NCBI GenBank assembly: GCA_963787425.1
Contig: CAWBCV010000007.1
Coordinates: forward strand, 310,001 to 374,000
Length of the DNA stretch: 64,000 nt
DNA from: AP-15 sp963787425
Lineage (GTDB): Bacteria; Pseudomonadota; Alphaproteobacteria; ATCC43930; CGMCC-115725
Direction of reading: 5' to 3'
The notes under the pieces are model-generated. The model was not told the origin of the DNA. It was given only the letters and a program-made list of their open reading frames with translations, and did not search any database. The translations under genes and the position numbers were made by a program. Shown here piece after piece: positions 17,680 through 27,341 of this stretch; the stretch's first letter is position 1; each line of letters opens with the position of its first letter.

Positions 17680-18432
17680 ATGGCCGCGCCCGCCGTCAAA
17701 GTCGACAATCTCGTCAAGCGCTATCCGACTGCCGTCGCGGTGGACGGAATCAGTTTCAGCGTCGCGCAAGGCGTCACAGCGGCGTTGCTCGGCGGCAACG
17801 GCGCCGGGAAAACGACCACCCTCTCGATCCTGCTCGGGCTGCTCTTGCCGACTTCCGGGAGAGTGGAGGTCCTCGGAGAGGACATGCTGCGCCACCGATA
17901 TCGCGTCCTCCCGCGAATGAATTTTTCTTCGCCCTTCGTCGACTTGCCGCATCGCCTGACGGTGCGTCAGAACCTGCTGATCTATGCCAGGCTCTACGGT
18001 TTGCCGAATCGGCGCGAGCGAATCGAGAATCTCGCCCGCGATTTGCAGATCTCGGCCTTTCTCCAACGCCCGGCGGGCAAGCTTTCGGCCGGGCAGAAAA
18101 CCCGTGTCGCGCTCGCCAAGGCGCTGCTGAACGAGCCCGAACTGTTGCTGCTCGACGAGCCGACGGCTTCTTTGGATCCGGACACCGGCGACTGGGTGCG
18201 CCGCTATCTGGAGGAGTGGCGTGCCCGCACCGGCGCGACGATCCTGATGGCGTCCCACAATATGAGCGAGGTCGAGCGGCTGTGTTCCGAGGTCCTGATG
18301 ATGAAGGAGGGCCGTATCGTCGATCGGGGCAGTCCCCAGGAACTGATCAACCGCTATGGGCGAACCAACCTCGAAGAGGTTTTTCTGCACATCGCGCGCG
18401 AGCCGCGGATCGAGCTGGAACCGGCAAAATGA
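17680..18432 (+). CDS. ABC transporter ATP-binding protein (NodI/CcmA-like exporter type)
   Basis: A 250-residue ATPase with Walker A GGNGAGKTTTLSILLG, signature LSAGQKTRVALAKALL (LSGGQ variant), Walker B LLLLDEPTASLDP and the switch His in MASHNMSEVERL. It pairs with the downstream ABC-2 membrane protein, whose ATG overlaps its stop. Such pairs export lipids, drugs or polysaccharides; the cargo is unknown. It is divergent from regB with only about 106 bases between, so the shared region may be under RegA control, which is an inference. Confidence 0.9.
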   Translation: MAAPAVKVDNLVKRYPTAVAVDGISFSVAQGVTAALLGGNGAGKTTTLSILLGLLLPTSGRVEVLGEDMLRHRYRVLPRMNFSSPFVDLPHRLTVRQNLLIYARLYGLPNRRERIENLARDLQISAFLQRPAGKLSAGQKTRVALAKALLNEPELLLLDEPTASLDPDTGDWVRRYLEEWRARTGATILMASHNMSEVERLCSEVLMMKEGRIVDRGSPQELINRYGRTNLEEVFLHIAREPRIELEPAK

Positions 18433-19238
18433 GCCGCGAGCTGCGATCTTCCGCGGGCCGGGTCTGGGCGATGCTGCTGCGCTATCTGTATTTGCTGCGC
18501 AGCTCGTGGCCGCGCACCCTCGAGATGCTGTACTGGCCGACGTTGCAGATGCTGATCTGGGGGTTTATGAGCCAGTTTCTCTACAGCAACAGCAGCTATG
18601 TGTTCCGCGCCTTTGGCGTGCTGCTCGCCGCGGTCATGCTGTGGGATGTGCTGTTCCGCGGCCAGCTCGGCTTGTCGATGTCGTTTCTCGAGGAGATGTG
18701 GGCGCGCAATCTCGGGCATCTCTTTGTCACCCCGCTGCGGCCCTATGAGTGGGTTCTGTCGCTGCTGTCGATGAGCATGATCCGCGTCTTGCTCGGCATC
18801 CTGCCGGCGGCGTTGCTGGCGATCCCGCTCTATCATTATTCGATTTTCGCGATGGGGCTGCCCCTCGTCGCGTTCTTCGTCGCGCTGCTGATCATGGGCT
18901 GGGCGTTAGGCCTGGCAATCTGCGGGCTGATCCTGCGCCAGGGCATGGGAGCGGAGGGGCTGGCCTGGACGGTGGTGTTTACCCTCTCACCGATCAGCTG
19001 CGTCTACTACCCGGTCTCGACATTGCCGGCTTGGCTGCAGCATGCCGCCTGGGCGCTGCCGTCGACCTATGTCTTCGAAGGCATGCGAACGATGCTGTTC
19101 ACCGGGGTCTTCCGAAGCGATTACTTCTTCATCGCTTTGGTGCTCGACATGTTCTATGTGGGGCTGGGCGCCGCTGTCTTCTTCATCGCCTTTCATAACG
19201 CGCGCCGGCGCGGGGCGCTGCTGCAGATGGGCGAGTGA
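18429..19238 (+). CDS. ABC-2 type transporter permease
   Basis: A 269-residue membrane protein with six predicted hydrophobic segments and the ABC-2 layout: an N-terminal cytoplasmic RSSWPRTLEMLYWPTLQMLI segment, LLSMSMIRVLLGILPAALL, FVALLIMGWALGLAICGLIL, and the C-terminal VFTLSPISCVYYPVSTLPAW then ALPSTYVFEGMR motif typical of NodJ-like exporters. The ATG overlaps the ATPase stop (ATGA), so the two are translationally coupled and form one exporter with two copies of each subunit. No export substrate gene is adjacent. Confidence 0.88.
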   Translation: MSRELRSSAGRVWAMLLRYLYLLRSSWPRTLEMLYWPTLQMLIWGFMSQFLYSNSSYVFRAFGVLLAAVMLWDVLFRGQLGLSMSFLEEMWARNLGHLFVTPLRPYEWVLSLLSMSMIRVLLGILPAALLAIPLYHYSIFAMGLPLVAFFVALLIMGWALGLAICGLILRQGMGAEGLAWTVVFTLSPISCVYYPVSTLPAWLQHAAWALPSTYVFEGMRTMLFTGVFRSDYFFIALVLDMFYVGLGAAVFFIAFHNARRRGALLQMGE

Positions 19239-19244
19239 AACCGG

Positions 19245-20036
19245 TTATGCGCCTCCACCCTGCGCGAGGACGCTGAAGCCCTCTTTCTCGAAGATCGGCT
19301 TCGCCGCCGGCGAGGCAAGAAAATCGAGCAGCCGCGACGCGCTCGGGTTCTTGCTGTCCGCGGTGAGGGCTGCCGGATAGATGATCGGCGGGTGGGTGTC
19401 CTCGGGGAACACCCCGACGATCTTGACCCGTGGATCGGCCGCCGCATCGGTCGCATAGACGATGCCGAGCGGCGCTTCGCGGCGCGACACGAACAGCAAC
19501 GCCGCGCGCACGCTCTCGGCCGGCGCGACAGCAGCCTGCACGCTGTTCCAAACTCCGAGCTTTTCGAGGGCGGCCTTGCCGTACTTGCCCGCCGGAACGG
19601 AGTCGGTGTCGGCCATCGCCAGGTGCCCGCCGCCCTTGAGAAGCGCCGCCAGGTCGAAACCCGGCTTGATCTGGACATGCACATCGCTTTCGGCCGGCGC
19701 GATCAGAACCAGCCGATTGCCGAGCAGGTTGCGCCGGGTCGCGGGTTGGATCAGATGCCGCTGCTCCAGGTAATTCATCCAGTCGAGATCGGCCGATATG
19801 AAGATGTCGGCCGGTGCGCCGCTTTCGATCTGCTTGGCAAGGGTCGAACTGGCCGCGTAGGAAATTTTGGCGTGCGCGCCGCCCTGCCGCTCGAACAGCT
19901 TGGCAGCGTCGTCGAGTGCATTGGTGAGGCTGGCGGCCGCGAATACGACGACATCCTGCGCGTGTGCCGCCTGACCCGGGCCGAACGCGATCAGCGCGGT
20001 GAAGAGTGCGGCGGCAAACCTTCTCGAGACGCGCAT
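19245..20036 (-). CDS. modA: Molybdate-binding periplasmic protein ModA
   Basis: A 263-residue protein with a signal peptide (residues 1-26, cleaved after AAHA). The ModA pattern follows: VVVFAAASLTNALDDAAKLF, YAASSTLAKQIESGAPADIF, ISADLDWMNYLEQ, ADTDSVPAGKYGKAALEKLG and the PLGIVYATDAA segment. It captures molybdate (or tungstate) for an ABC importer. It lies 19 bases downstream of the MolA-like gene on the same strand, with a GGGAGAA ribosome site, so both are probably one operon under the Mo-box at 21088. No modB or modC is found next to it. Confidence 0.92.
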   Translation of the reverse strand: MRVSRRFAAALFTALIAFGPGQAAHAQDVVVFAAASLTNALDDAAKLFERQGGAHAKISYAASSTLAKQIESGAPADIFISADLDWMNYLEQRHLIQPATRRNLLGNRLVLIAPAESDVHVQIKPGFDLAALLKGGGHLAMADTDSVPAGKYGKAALEKLGVWNSVQAAVAPAESVRAALLFVSRREAPLGIVYATDAAADPRVKIVGVFPEDTHPPIIYPAALTADSKNPSASRLLDFLASPAAKPIFEKEGFSVLAQGGGA

Positions 20037-20055
20037 GTGGTTCTCCCGATCGCGC

Positions 20056-21084
20056 TTACTGCGACAGTGCTTCGAATTGCTCGTCGTCGAGCTCGATCCG
20101 GTAAAAGCGGCGATAAAAATCCCGGGCTTCCGCCCGCAGATCCTCCGGGTAGACCGCCGGATAGAGCGTATGACCCGCCCATAGCAGCCCCAGCAGCCGG
20201 TTGACCGAGGGCGGCTCGTCGATCCAGCCAAACGGCAAGGCCGGCGCGAGATAAACGCGGCCCTGCGCGACCGCGGGGAGGGCCGCCCAATCCGGCCCTT
20301 TGCGGGCCTTCCAGAACTCGGGATTGTTGGTGACGACAATGTCGGGGTTCCAGGCGTAAACCTGCTCGCGCGTCACATGCGAGAGCTCGCCTGGTTGGCC
20401 GCCGTCGGCGACGTTGACCAGATCGACGAGGCGGAGCACGTCGCCCAGCGAGGAGGCCGCGGTCGCGGTCGTGAGCCCGTCCGCGCTGCGGGCGTAATAG
20501 ACCCGGATCGGCCGGGCTTCACGCCGCGCCTGCGCCCTCTCGCGGGTGATCGCCAGCAGGCGCTCGGCGGCGGCGGCAAGATCGGCTGCCCGCTCCTCGG
20601 TCCCGAGGATCGCACCGAGCAGCCGGTAGATTTCCGGGGTGCGCTCGAGCTTGCCGTCCAGCAGCAGGACGGGGATTCCGGTCGCTGCTTGAACCATCGT
20701 AGCGCGATCGGCGTAGCGAGGCGCTGTCGAGCCATAGTCGAGGATGACGTCCGGCCGGGCGGCCTGGATCTGCTCCACTTGAACCTTGCCGTCCCGGACG
20801 AGCGGTGCAAGTTCAGGCAAGCCGGCAATATTCGGCCCGAGGAGGTTTTTGGCCGCCGGGCTCGGCGAATGCGGCCACCCGATCATTTTCTCCGGCGCGA
20901 GCGTGTAGAGGAGGACAGCGGCAGGCGGTCCCGCCGGCATCACCCGCTCGATCCTGTCCGGGATTTCTACGGTGCGTCCCGTGGCGTCGACAACGGACCG
21001 AGCCGACGCAGGCGTCCCGAACGCCAGTAAGAGAACGGCAAGCCGCGAGAGCCACACACTCGCAGAATTTCGAAGGCGTTGCAT
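20056..21084 (-). CDS. FecB/BtuF-fold periplasmic binding protein, predicted molybdate (MolA-like)
   Basis: A 342-residue class III binding protein: a signal peptide to about residue 28 (TPASA), VVDATGRTVEIPDRIERVMP, ARPDVILDYGSTAPRYADRA, the long helix region AAERLLAITRERAQARREAR, and the C-lobe WNPDIVVTNNPEFWKARKGP. Most relatives bind iron-siderophores, haem or cobalamin, but MolA of Haemophilus, which binds molybdate and tungstate, has the same fold. I infer a molybdate role from the ModE-like site overlapping its start and the co-transcribed modA. No Shine-Dalgarno sequence precedes the ATG and the operator ends four bases before it, which suggests a short or leaderless mRNA. Confidence 0.75.
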   Translation of the reverse strand: MQRLRNSASVWLSRLAVLLLAFGTPASARSVVDATGRTVEIPDRIERVMPAGPPAAVLLYTLAPEKMIGWPHSPSPAAKNLLGPNIAGLPELAPLVRDGKVQVEQIQAARPDVILDYGSTAPRYADRATMVQAATGIPVLLLDGKLERTPEIYRLLGAILGTEERAADLAAAAERLLAITRERAQARREARPIRVYYARSADGLTTATAASSLGDVLRLVDLVNVADGGQPGELSHVTREQVYAWNPDIVVTNNPEFWKARKGPDWAALPAVAQGRVYLAPALPFGWIDEPPSVNRLLGLLWAGHTLYPAVYPEDLRAEARDFYRRFYRIELDDEQFEALSQ

Positions 21085-21087
21085 CAG

Positions 21088-21111
21088 GGATATATCTATA
21101 TGGATACCTCG
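21088..21111 (-). promoter_or_regulatory. Mo-box-like (ModE) operator before the MolA-like/modA operon
   Basis: A 24-bp site with left half GGATATAT and right half ATACCTCG around an 8-base spacer. It aligns base for base in length with the sites at 29138 and 30998, whose halves are CGATATAT and ATATATCG. It is the weakest of the three (right half 6 of 8). It ends four bases before the start codon, where a bound repressor would block the promoter or initiation. Confidence 0.6.
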
Positions 21112-22058
21112 CTATCATAGGAGACCGCGTCGGTTGACGTCAACCGGTAGTGCCTCACTTTGAAATCTGGGCAGCAAGCCAGGTTTTCGAGATTATGGCG
21201 GTCTCACCGAATTTGGCAGAGCAACGGTTCGGTAGCCTATGTGGCCCGGTTCTTAGAACCGCCTGTTTGGGCCGGCAGCATTGCCACAGGTCGCCGTCGG
21301 CCCTCTTCTGGTGGTATGGCTGTTTTTGCAGCCAAATAACAGCCAGTGCAGTAATTGCCAAATCAGAAATACAAGGATTTCTACCGAGTCCGTGACCCCC
21401 GGGCTCGGAATCCAGGCGAAGCGCCACGTCGGTCCTTCCAAAGCCGACTTTGTCACCTGTTCCGCCTGTTTTATCAGGTGCACATCAGGTTCTCTCCACA
21501 ACTCTGCTGGCTGTCTTCGCCATTTGCGCCCAAATAACAGCCATCGCTCCAGCTCGTCCAATCGCCCAGCGCAGCCCATCGGCGCTTTTCCCGAAGCTCC
21601 ATGAGACGCGAACATTGTGGCAATTTTAGTGTTGCCGATATAGTAATGAGCGCCGAGGTTCTCCAACGAACCGGGGGTTACCCCCGCCCCGAAGGGCGGC
21701 GCGTTGCTCGGTGCTTCCATGCTCGCGGGGAAACTGTAGTCCAGGCCCACGCTGTCGTCCTTCATGCAAAGTAAGTCGTGCGGGGCGGCGAATAGTGGGG
21801 ATTAGTTGAAGCATTGGGGGGCGTTAACGAATGGCCCTCGCAAGCTGTTGGAGATGCACAAGGGCAAAAGTCCGATAACGAATGTTATGTAAAATTCCCC
21901 AGAGGGCGCGAAGACCGGCCCGGCACAACATCTAGGAGCCGCGGGCAACCGCACTGTCCCAAGGTGGACGAGGCCGTGCAGCATCGCCATCCCGCCGCAA
22001 GGCGCGCCGGGTTGCGCGCGGCGTGACGGAGCTTTGCCTTTCGGGCACAGTCTCTATC
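21112..22058. other. Gene-poor stretch with a 13-bp direct repeat
   Basis: No convincing gene is seen on either strand; the longest open frame (minus strand, 21253-21765) has no recognisable domain and is probably chance. The only structure noted is the direct repeat CAAATAACAGCCA at 21333-21345 and 21531-21543. Base composition is lower in GC than the flanking core genes, as in the accessory genes that follow. Confidence 0.5.
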
Positions 22059-22673
22059 ATGGGTTGGGTCACGTTCACCGCCGATATCATCAAATCGCTG
22101 GCATCGCTGGCTTGGCCTGGCGTTGCCCTAGGTGCGCTCTTCCTATTTCGACCTCACCTCGCAGCATTGCTTGATCGGTTAAAGACAATGGAGGTCGAGG
22201 TCGCGGGCCAAAAGTTTAAGGCTGGTCTTCAGGAGGTCGAGGAGAAGAGACTGACCACACCTGAAGGGAAGGAAATCACGGCCCCACCAGGACCAGAGAA
22301 AATTGAAATTCGCTCGGAACTGTCCAAGCTGCCGCCAGCTTACGTTGTTTCTCAGGCGTGGCTTGGATTACTGGAAACGCTCTATGAAGCCGTTGAAACA
22401 ATCCAGCCGGGAGCCGGGATCCGAGGTAACCGAAACCTTCTCGCATATTTGGATCAAGCTCAATTCCACGTGTTACTGCTTCCTGATGAGGAACCTGTTG
22501 TCCAAGAACTTCTAGTGCTCAGAAATCAAGCGGTGCTCTCTCCCGATAGCATCACATCGACCGATGCCCTGCGTTATTACGACTTCGCCGAGGCGCTAAA
22601 AGATAACATTAAGGAACGCATAGAGCAGGCAAAGTCGCGCGCGACCGCTCGACGGGCGATTCCTCACAATTGA
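22059..22673 (+). CDS. Uncharacterised membrane-anchored protein
   Basis: About 204 residues. It has one N-terminal membrane segment (DIIKSLASLAWPGVALGALF) followed by a cytoplasmic helical region beginning RPHLAALLDRLKTMEVEV, which looks like a short coiled-coil linker, and a soluble domain that ends in a basic tail. I do not recognise the family. An upstream GTG at 22023 is in frame, but the ATG at 22059 directly precedes the membrane segment. Its 3' end overlaps the convergent gene at 22609 by 65 bases. Its lower GC than the core genes suggests acquired DNA. Confidence 0.55.
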   Translation: MGWVTFTADIIKSLASLAWPGVALGALFLFRPHLAALLDRLKTMEVEVAGQKFKAGLQEVEEKRLTTPEGKEITAPPGPEKIEIRSELSKLPPAYVVSQAWLGLLETLYEAVETIQPGAGIRGNRNLLAYLDQAQFHVLLLPDEEPVVQELLVLRNQAVLSPDSITSTDALRYYDFAEALKDNIKERIEQAKSRATARRAIPHN

Positions 22674-23598
22674 GCGGTTTATTGCAGCGGTCATGCCGAC
22701 CGGCTGCACGACTGGCCCGGCATTTACCTTTCGGGCGATGACGCTTGGCGTGCCGCACCGCGAGGGCGGGCCGAACATCGCCACTTCTGACGAGCAACCC
22801 GTTGCACAATTCAAAAGTTTTTCGGGATGACTCCGCCGGCTTCCTGCTCCGCCTATGCAGATGACGATTAAGAAACGACAGCCCAGGCAGCACCTGTCCG
22901 ACATTGGACGCCGCCTGAAAACCAATCAGCATCTGTCCGACGCCCAAATTCTGCAAATCTTCCTCTTCCAGTGGTGAAGAAAACGACGACAAATCTCTCG
23001 TAAATTCTAGCTGTTGTCTTTGCGGGCGTGCGACACCCACAAAGTCTGATAGAGCATCTGCGACTTTCCCCAGACAATTTGCATGAGCCTCAAACATTTT
23101 TTTATTTGAGTTCCAAATTTGATCAACAAGGGAGATTGGAATCGTAAGATCAAATTCGGATCCCTGATAACTACTTTTCATTAATCCATAAGCCCCTATC
23201 ACCATTGCGCTTAGTTCTGGCGGCAATAAACCTAAATGCTGAGCCTGAAAATCGTAAATCGTGTAAGAGAATTGCTGGAAAGTGTGTTTTACATGAAAGG
23301 TCCTTACATCATCACCTCCCATGGTTTTCTCTACAACCATTTGTACGAAGATCGCATTGTGTAGGTTAGCATATCGACCCCACAGCACCGAGGAGAGAAC
23401 GCACACCTCTGCCCTGAGACTGATTGCCAAGGAACGGGCTTGTGCTTTCCTTCGAAGTTTTTCGACGCGATGATCGAACACGAATTTGATGAAATTCCCC
23501 AGAGTGAAGCCGGCGAATGCGGCTATAACTGTCCAAAGCTGCCAGTTTTGCCACCAGTGGGCCGGGGTTGCGCTGATCACAAGGGGCAGTCCGTTCAA
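22609..23598 (-). CDS. Uncharacterised membrane-anchored protein
   Basis: A 329-residue frame starting with TTG. It has one N-terminal membrane segment (WTVIAAFAGFTLGNFIKFVF) followed by a basic juxtamembrane stretch HRVEKLRRKAQARSLAISLR and a helical cytoplasmic domain. No family is recognised. The last 80 or so residues (after FLNRHLHRRSR) are Arg-rich and look unlike a folded domain, so the true gene may end or be frameshifted near 22870. The clean overlap with the convergent gene falls in that doubtful tail. Confidence 0.5.
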   Translation of the reverse strand: MNGLPLVISATPAHWWQNWQLWTVIAAFAGFTLGNFIKFVFDHRVEKLRRKAQARSLAISLRAEVCVLSSVLWGRYANLHNAIFVQMVVEKTMGGDDVRTFHVKHTFQQFSYTIYDFQAQHLGLLPPELSAMVIGAYGLMKSSYQGSEFDLTIPISLVDQIWNSNKKMFEAHANCLGKVADALSDFVGVARPQRQQLEFTRDLSSFSSPLEEEDLQNLGVGQMLIGFQAASNVGQVLPGLSFLNRHLHRRSRKPAESSRKTFELCNGLLVRSGDVRPALAVRHAKRHRPKGKCRASRAAGRHDRCNKPLNCEESPVERSRATLPALCVP

Positions 23599-23717
23599 TC
23601 CGTCGACGCGAGCGAGCCACCCACGTTTAAGTCAAACGGCCTGATTTTGACAGCAGCCGTGGTTCTCAGTCGTGCGGCGCTGCGTTTCCAATCGAGGAGC
23701 TACGCTTCCCGTAACTT

Positions 23718-24289
23718 ATGACCGAAATTCACCCGCAAAACCGCCGTTTCGGCTATGCCCGCGTCAGCACCGTGGGCCAGACGCTCGACAGCCAGCTTGA
23801 GCAGCTACGGGCCGCAGGCTGCACCACCAAGATTTACCGCGAGAAGGTGACCGGCGCGCACAACGACCGTCGCGAGCTTCTGAAAATGCTGAAGGCCATC
23901 GCCCCTGCGACGTGGTGACGGTGACGCGGATTGACCGCCTCGCGCGCAGCACCTTCGACCTGTTCGCCATCGTCAAGCAGATCGTGGACGCCAAGGCGCA
24001 ATTCCGCTCGCTTGCTGAGCCGTGGGCCGACACCGGCACCAGCACCGGGCGCTTGATGATTGCCGTTCTCGGCGGCTTAGCGGACGTGGAGCGCGACCTT
24101 ATCCGCACCCGCACCGCCGAGGGCCGGGCGCGCGCCAAGGCGGCCGGCAAAAGTCTCGGCCGCAAGCCGAAGCTCACCCCGCACCAGAAGCAGGAAGCGA
24201 TTCACCGGCGCGATCAGGGCGAGGCCGTGCGCGAGATCGCGCGCACCTACAACGTCAGCCCGAGTACGATTTCACGGCTGACCGCATGA
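23718..24289 (+). pseudogene. Serine recombinase (resolvase/invertase type), frameshifted
   Basis: The N-terminal part, RRFGYARVSTVGQTLDSQLE with the catalytic Ser in YARVS, runs from 23718 to about 23905. One base is then missing (PGDVVTVTRIDRLAR expected), and the frame at 23912 continues VTRIDRLARSTFDLF, GRLMIAVLGGLADVERDLI and a C-terminal Hin-like helix-turn-helix ending NVSPSTISRLTA. Joined, the protein would be about 190 residues, a normal resolvase size. It could have moved the accessory genes around it, but no crossover site is evident. Confidence 0.85.
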
Positions 24290-24834
24290 CCCAAGATTTT
24301 GTGATCGCGCCAGGCAAGCAACCGCGCGGCCGGCCTCGATGGCGCGGCCGATGGCGACCCACAAACGGCGGGATATACTGCCGCCGCCCATGTTTTAATC
24401 GTGGCTCGCGCAGCGAGCAGTTTACAGCAACTTTGACAGCGAGACGAGACGGCGGCGGAAAATACAAGATGTTGAACGCGGCCTCGCGGGCGGCAGACGA
24501 ACGCGGGGCCGGGTAACGAACGTGCTGCCTATCCCTCGCAATACCCAATGATCGCCTCTTGCAGTGCTCGCACGCTGGGGTAACCAAGGGCTGCGGCCGC
24601 AGCGTTGAGGCCGCCGTATTCCCGGGCCAACGCCGAAACGCTCTTGCCGAAGCAGTTCGGCTTTCCCGGCATGCCGGCGAAGATGGGGGGGACGACAAAG
24701 CCGCTGCCGGTGATCTCGAACACCGTGCCGTGTCCAATTCCCTGCTCACTTGTCGTGCCGAAAAGATCGCCTTTCGCGTCGGCGATCAGGCTGGCCTTGG
24801 GAAGTGCTCCGTTGGCGCTGTCGAAGCTGACTAA

Positions 24835-26041
24835 TACGGATCTCCGGAAATTTCTGGACAGGAATGTGTCTTTTATCTCGAGCCCACGGTTCGATAGCAG
24901 GCACCATTATCGAGCGGCCGAAGCCGGAGCCCAGGCGACCGCGCAGAGCGAGCGGACCAAGCCGGTGTTGGTGGCGAACCGGTTCCACGCCATCTCGCAG
25001 GCATCCATGATGTCAGCCAGGCTACGAAATACCGAGTTGGCGAGCCAATGGCTGCGCAGAAAGTGCCAAACCCGCTCCACTGGATTGAGCTCCGGGCTGT
25101 AGGGCGGCAGCGCTAACAAAGTGATATTGCTGGGCACCACCAGTCCATGGCTCTTGTGCCAACTGGCGCCATCGAGGATCACCACGGCATGGGCATCAGC
25201 GGCGACTTGGCTGCTGATCTCGCAGAGGTGATGGTTCATCGCGGCGGTATTGCAGATCGGCATGATCAGCGCCGCCGCCTTGCCCTGCGACGGGCAGACC
25301 GCACCAAACAAATAGGCCGAGGCGAAGCCGAGATCTTTTGGCGCCACCGGCCGGCTGCCGGTTTGCCCCCATACCCGGGTCAAGCTGTTCTTCTGGCCGA
25401 TGCGAGCCTCGTCCTGAAACCATACCTCGACTTCGCGCACCGGGCGCTTGCATCGCCGGGACTCGCTCTAATTGCAATCCAAGAGTTGCGAAAACTCTGC
25501 CTGCGCCGTCGCATCGGCCCGCGGGTGGCGCGGGCGCGGCGCCAACCAGCTCAACTTTATCCGATGCAGCAGCCGGTAGGTGCTCGACAGGCTGCAATCA
25601 ATCTCAAACTCCTCCTTCAGTATGCGTTGCGCATCGACCGCGCGAAACGCCACTACCCCATCCCGCTGCAGTTCGGCGCCGGCGACAATCCGTTCCTTGA
25701 ACCGCGCGCTTGTCACGGCGTCCACCCGTGGCTGTCGACCCGGGCGCGGCCGGTCACGCAATCCCTCAATGCCTTCCTCTTCGTAGCGGTTATGCCATTC
25801 GTAAGCCGCTGACCGGCTCAGCCCAGCCAGCCGCGCCGCTTCCTCATGCTCCATCCCCTCGAGCAGGTTCGCGATCATCAGAACCCGCTGGCACACCCGC
25901 CCGCTCTCGCGGCGCGCCAAGCGCCGCAGCTCGGCCGCCCCCGGTTCGCTGCGAAAAAAGTGTACTGGCATCGCCTATCCCCCAAACATGGTACGCTCCC
26001 CTAACCACTCTACCACATCTGGGACTCACCGGAGGCCCGTA
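24835..26041 (-). mobile_element. IS630-family insertion sequence
   Basis: About 1.2 kb inside the repeat-protein gene. The outer ends are imperfect inverted repeats, TACGGATCTCCGG on the left and, on the opposite strand of the right end, TACGGGCCTCCGG. TA lies at both junctions, as expected for a family that inserts into and duplicates TA. One extra A at the left junction makes the exact boundary uncertain by one or two bases. It carries one transposase gene on the minus strand, and transcription of the element is parallel to the split host gene. Confidence 0.82.
24907..25971 (-). pseudogene. IS630-family transposase with an in-frame stop
   Basis: The N-terminal helix-turn-helix part (25971 to 25468) has EEAARLAGLSRSAAYEWHNR and GLRDRPRPGRQPR. 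The catalytic part, after the stop, has VEVWFQDEARIGQKNSLTR with the first Asp, AVVILDGASWHKSHGL with the second, and LPPYSPELNPVERVWHFLRS with the Glu. Both parts are in the same frame, separated by a TAG at 25468-25470 between QLLDCN and SESRRCKRPV. The stop therefore looks like a nonsense mutation rather than a frameshift, although the linker differs from the family. As written the enzyme is not made full-length. Confidence 0.82.
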
Positions 26042-27341
26042 TAAGGTGGTGGGAGTCTTGGCATAACCCCTGACAGTCTTGGCGATCTCGAACACCGTGC
26101 CATAGCCGAGGGAGGTCGGCCCTCCAAATGTCGCCCCGCCCTGGGATGTCGTACCGAAAAGGTTGCCATTAGCATCGACGATCAAGCCGGCAGATGGTAA
26201 CGCGCCATCGAAGCCATTGAAGCTGACCAAGGTGGTGGGGGTGCTGGCGTAACCGTGGGCGGTTTTGGCGATCTCGAACACCGTGCCGTAGCCAAATCTT
26301 CCGCCTGCGTATGTCGTCCCGAAGAGATTGCCGTTGGCGTCAGTAATTAAGTCGCCGTACAGGATCGCGCCATCGGGGCCATTGAAGCTGGCCAAAACGG
26401 TAAGGGCGTTGGCGTAACCGATGGCAGTCTTGGCGACCTCGTACACGGTACCACTGCCATCCGCTCCCCCCCCTACATATGCCGCACCACCTATATAGGT
26501 TGTTCCGAAAAGGTTGCCGTTAACATCAATGATTAAGCCGGAATATGGAATCAAGCCATCGGGGCCATCAAAGCTGACCAAAACGGTGGGGGCGTTGGCA
26601 TAACCGCCCCTAGATTTAGCGATCTCGAACACCGTACCACAGCCAACCATCGAAAAAGTGCAGCTCGTCGAGTTGCCGCCCGCTTGTGTCGTGCCAAAGA
26701 GATTACCACTGACGTCGGCAATCAGGCCGCCGGTCGGAACCGCGCCGTCGGCGCAATTGGCCTGGGCACAGAAGCTATACAGACCGGTGGGAGTGCTGGC
26801 ATAGCCGCTAGCGGTCTTGGCGATCTCGAACACCGTGCCGTATCCGTACGCCCCGCCATTGCTTGCCGTGCCGAAGAGGTTGCCGCTAACATCGGCGGTT
26901 AGGCCGGCTAGCGGTTGCCACCCATTGCCATTGCTGCTGTTGAAATTGACCAAGGTGGTGGGAGTGCTGGCGTAGCCGCTAGCGGTCTTGGCGATCTCGA
27001 ACACCGTGCCGCAGCCAACGGGGCAGGTCGTCGAAATGCTGCCACCCTGGGCTGTCGTGCCGAAAAGGTTGCCGTCGGCGTCGGCGATTAGACCGCCAGT
27101 CCACGGAGCCGATCCGTCAGTGCCGTTGAAACTGACCAGTGTCGTCAGGGTAGGGGTGGCGGCGCGTGCGTGACCCGGTGCGACGGCGACTATTGCGAAA
27201 CACAATGCGATTAGTAGCAGGGCCGACTTTGAGAAAAGTATCGGTCTATGCATTTTGACCTCCCGATCCGCGATTTTCGAGCCGCTTTTCTTTCCCGGTC
27301 AACGGCCTGACCTATATATGCAGAAGTTACATGGAAGTTAC

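Larger units (their letters stand above)
24529..27253 (-). pseudogene. Secreted tandem-repeat protein (choice-of-anchor/Gloeo-Verruco repeats), split by an IS
   Basis: From 27253 the protein has a signal peptide (MHRPILFSKSALLLIALCFA) and six to seven repeats of about 55-65 residues. Each contains GLIADANGNLFGTT and GTVFEIAKTASGYASTPTTL. It stops being in frame with itself at 26042, where an IS630-family element is inserted. The missing 3' part lies at 24529-24834: VLVSFDSANGALPKASLIAD, GHGTVFEITGSGF and a C-terminal helix region ending LGYPSVRALQEAIIGYCEG. Such repeats form beta-propeller-like surface proteins of unknown role. Removing the IS restores PTTL-VSF in frame, so the insertion is probably recent. 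Confidence 0.8.

Noticed and set aside
21253..21765. 171-codon minus-strand open frame
   Set aside because: No domain, poor codon pattern and two internal copies of a short direct repeat; judged non-coding.
26042..27200. Evenly spaced repeats that might be a CRISPR array
   Set aside because: Unit length is about 165-195 bases and the repeats are degenerate codons of a repeated protein motif in one frame; no short identical repeats with unique spacers.
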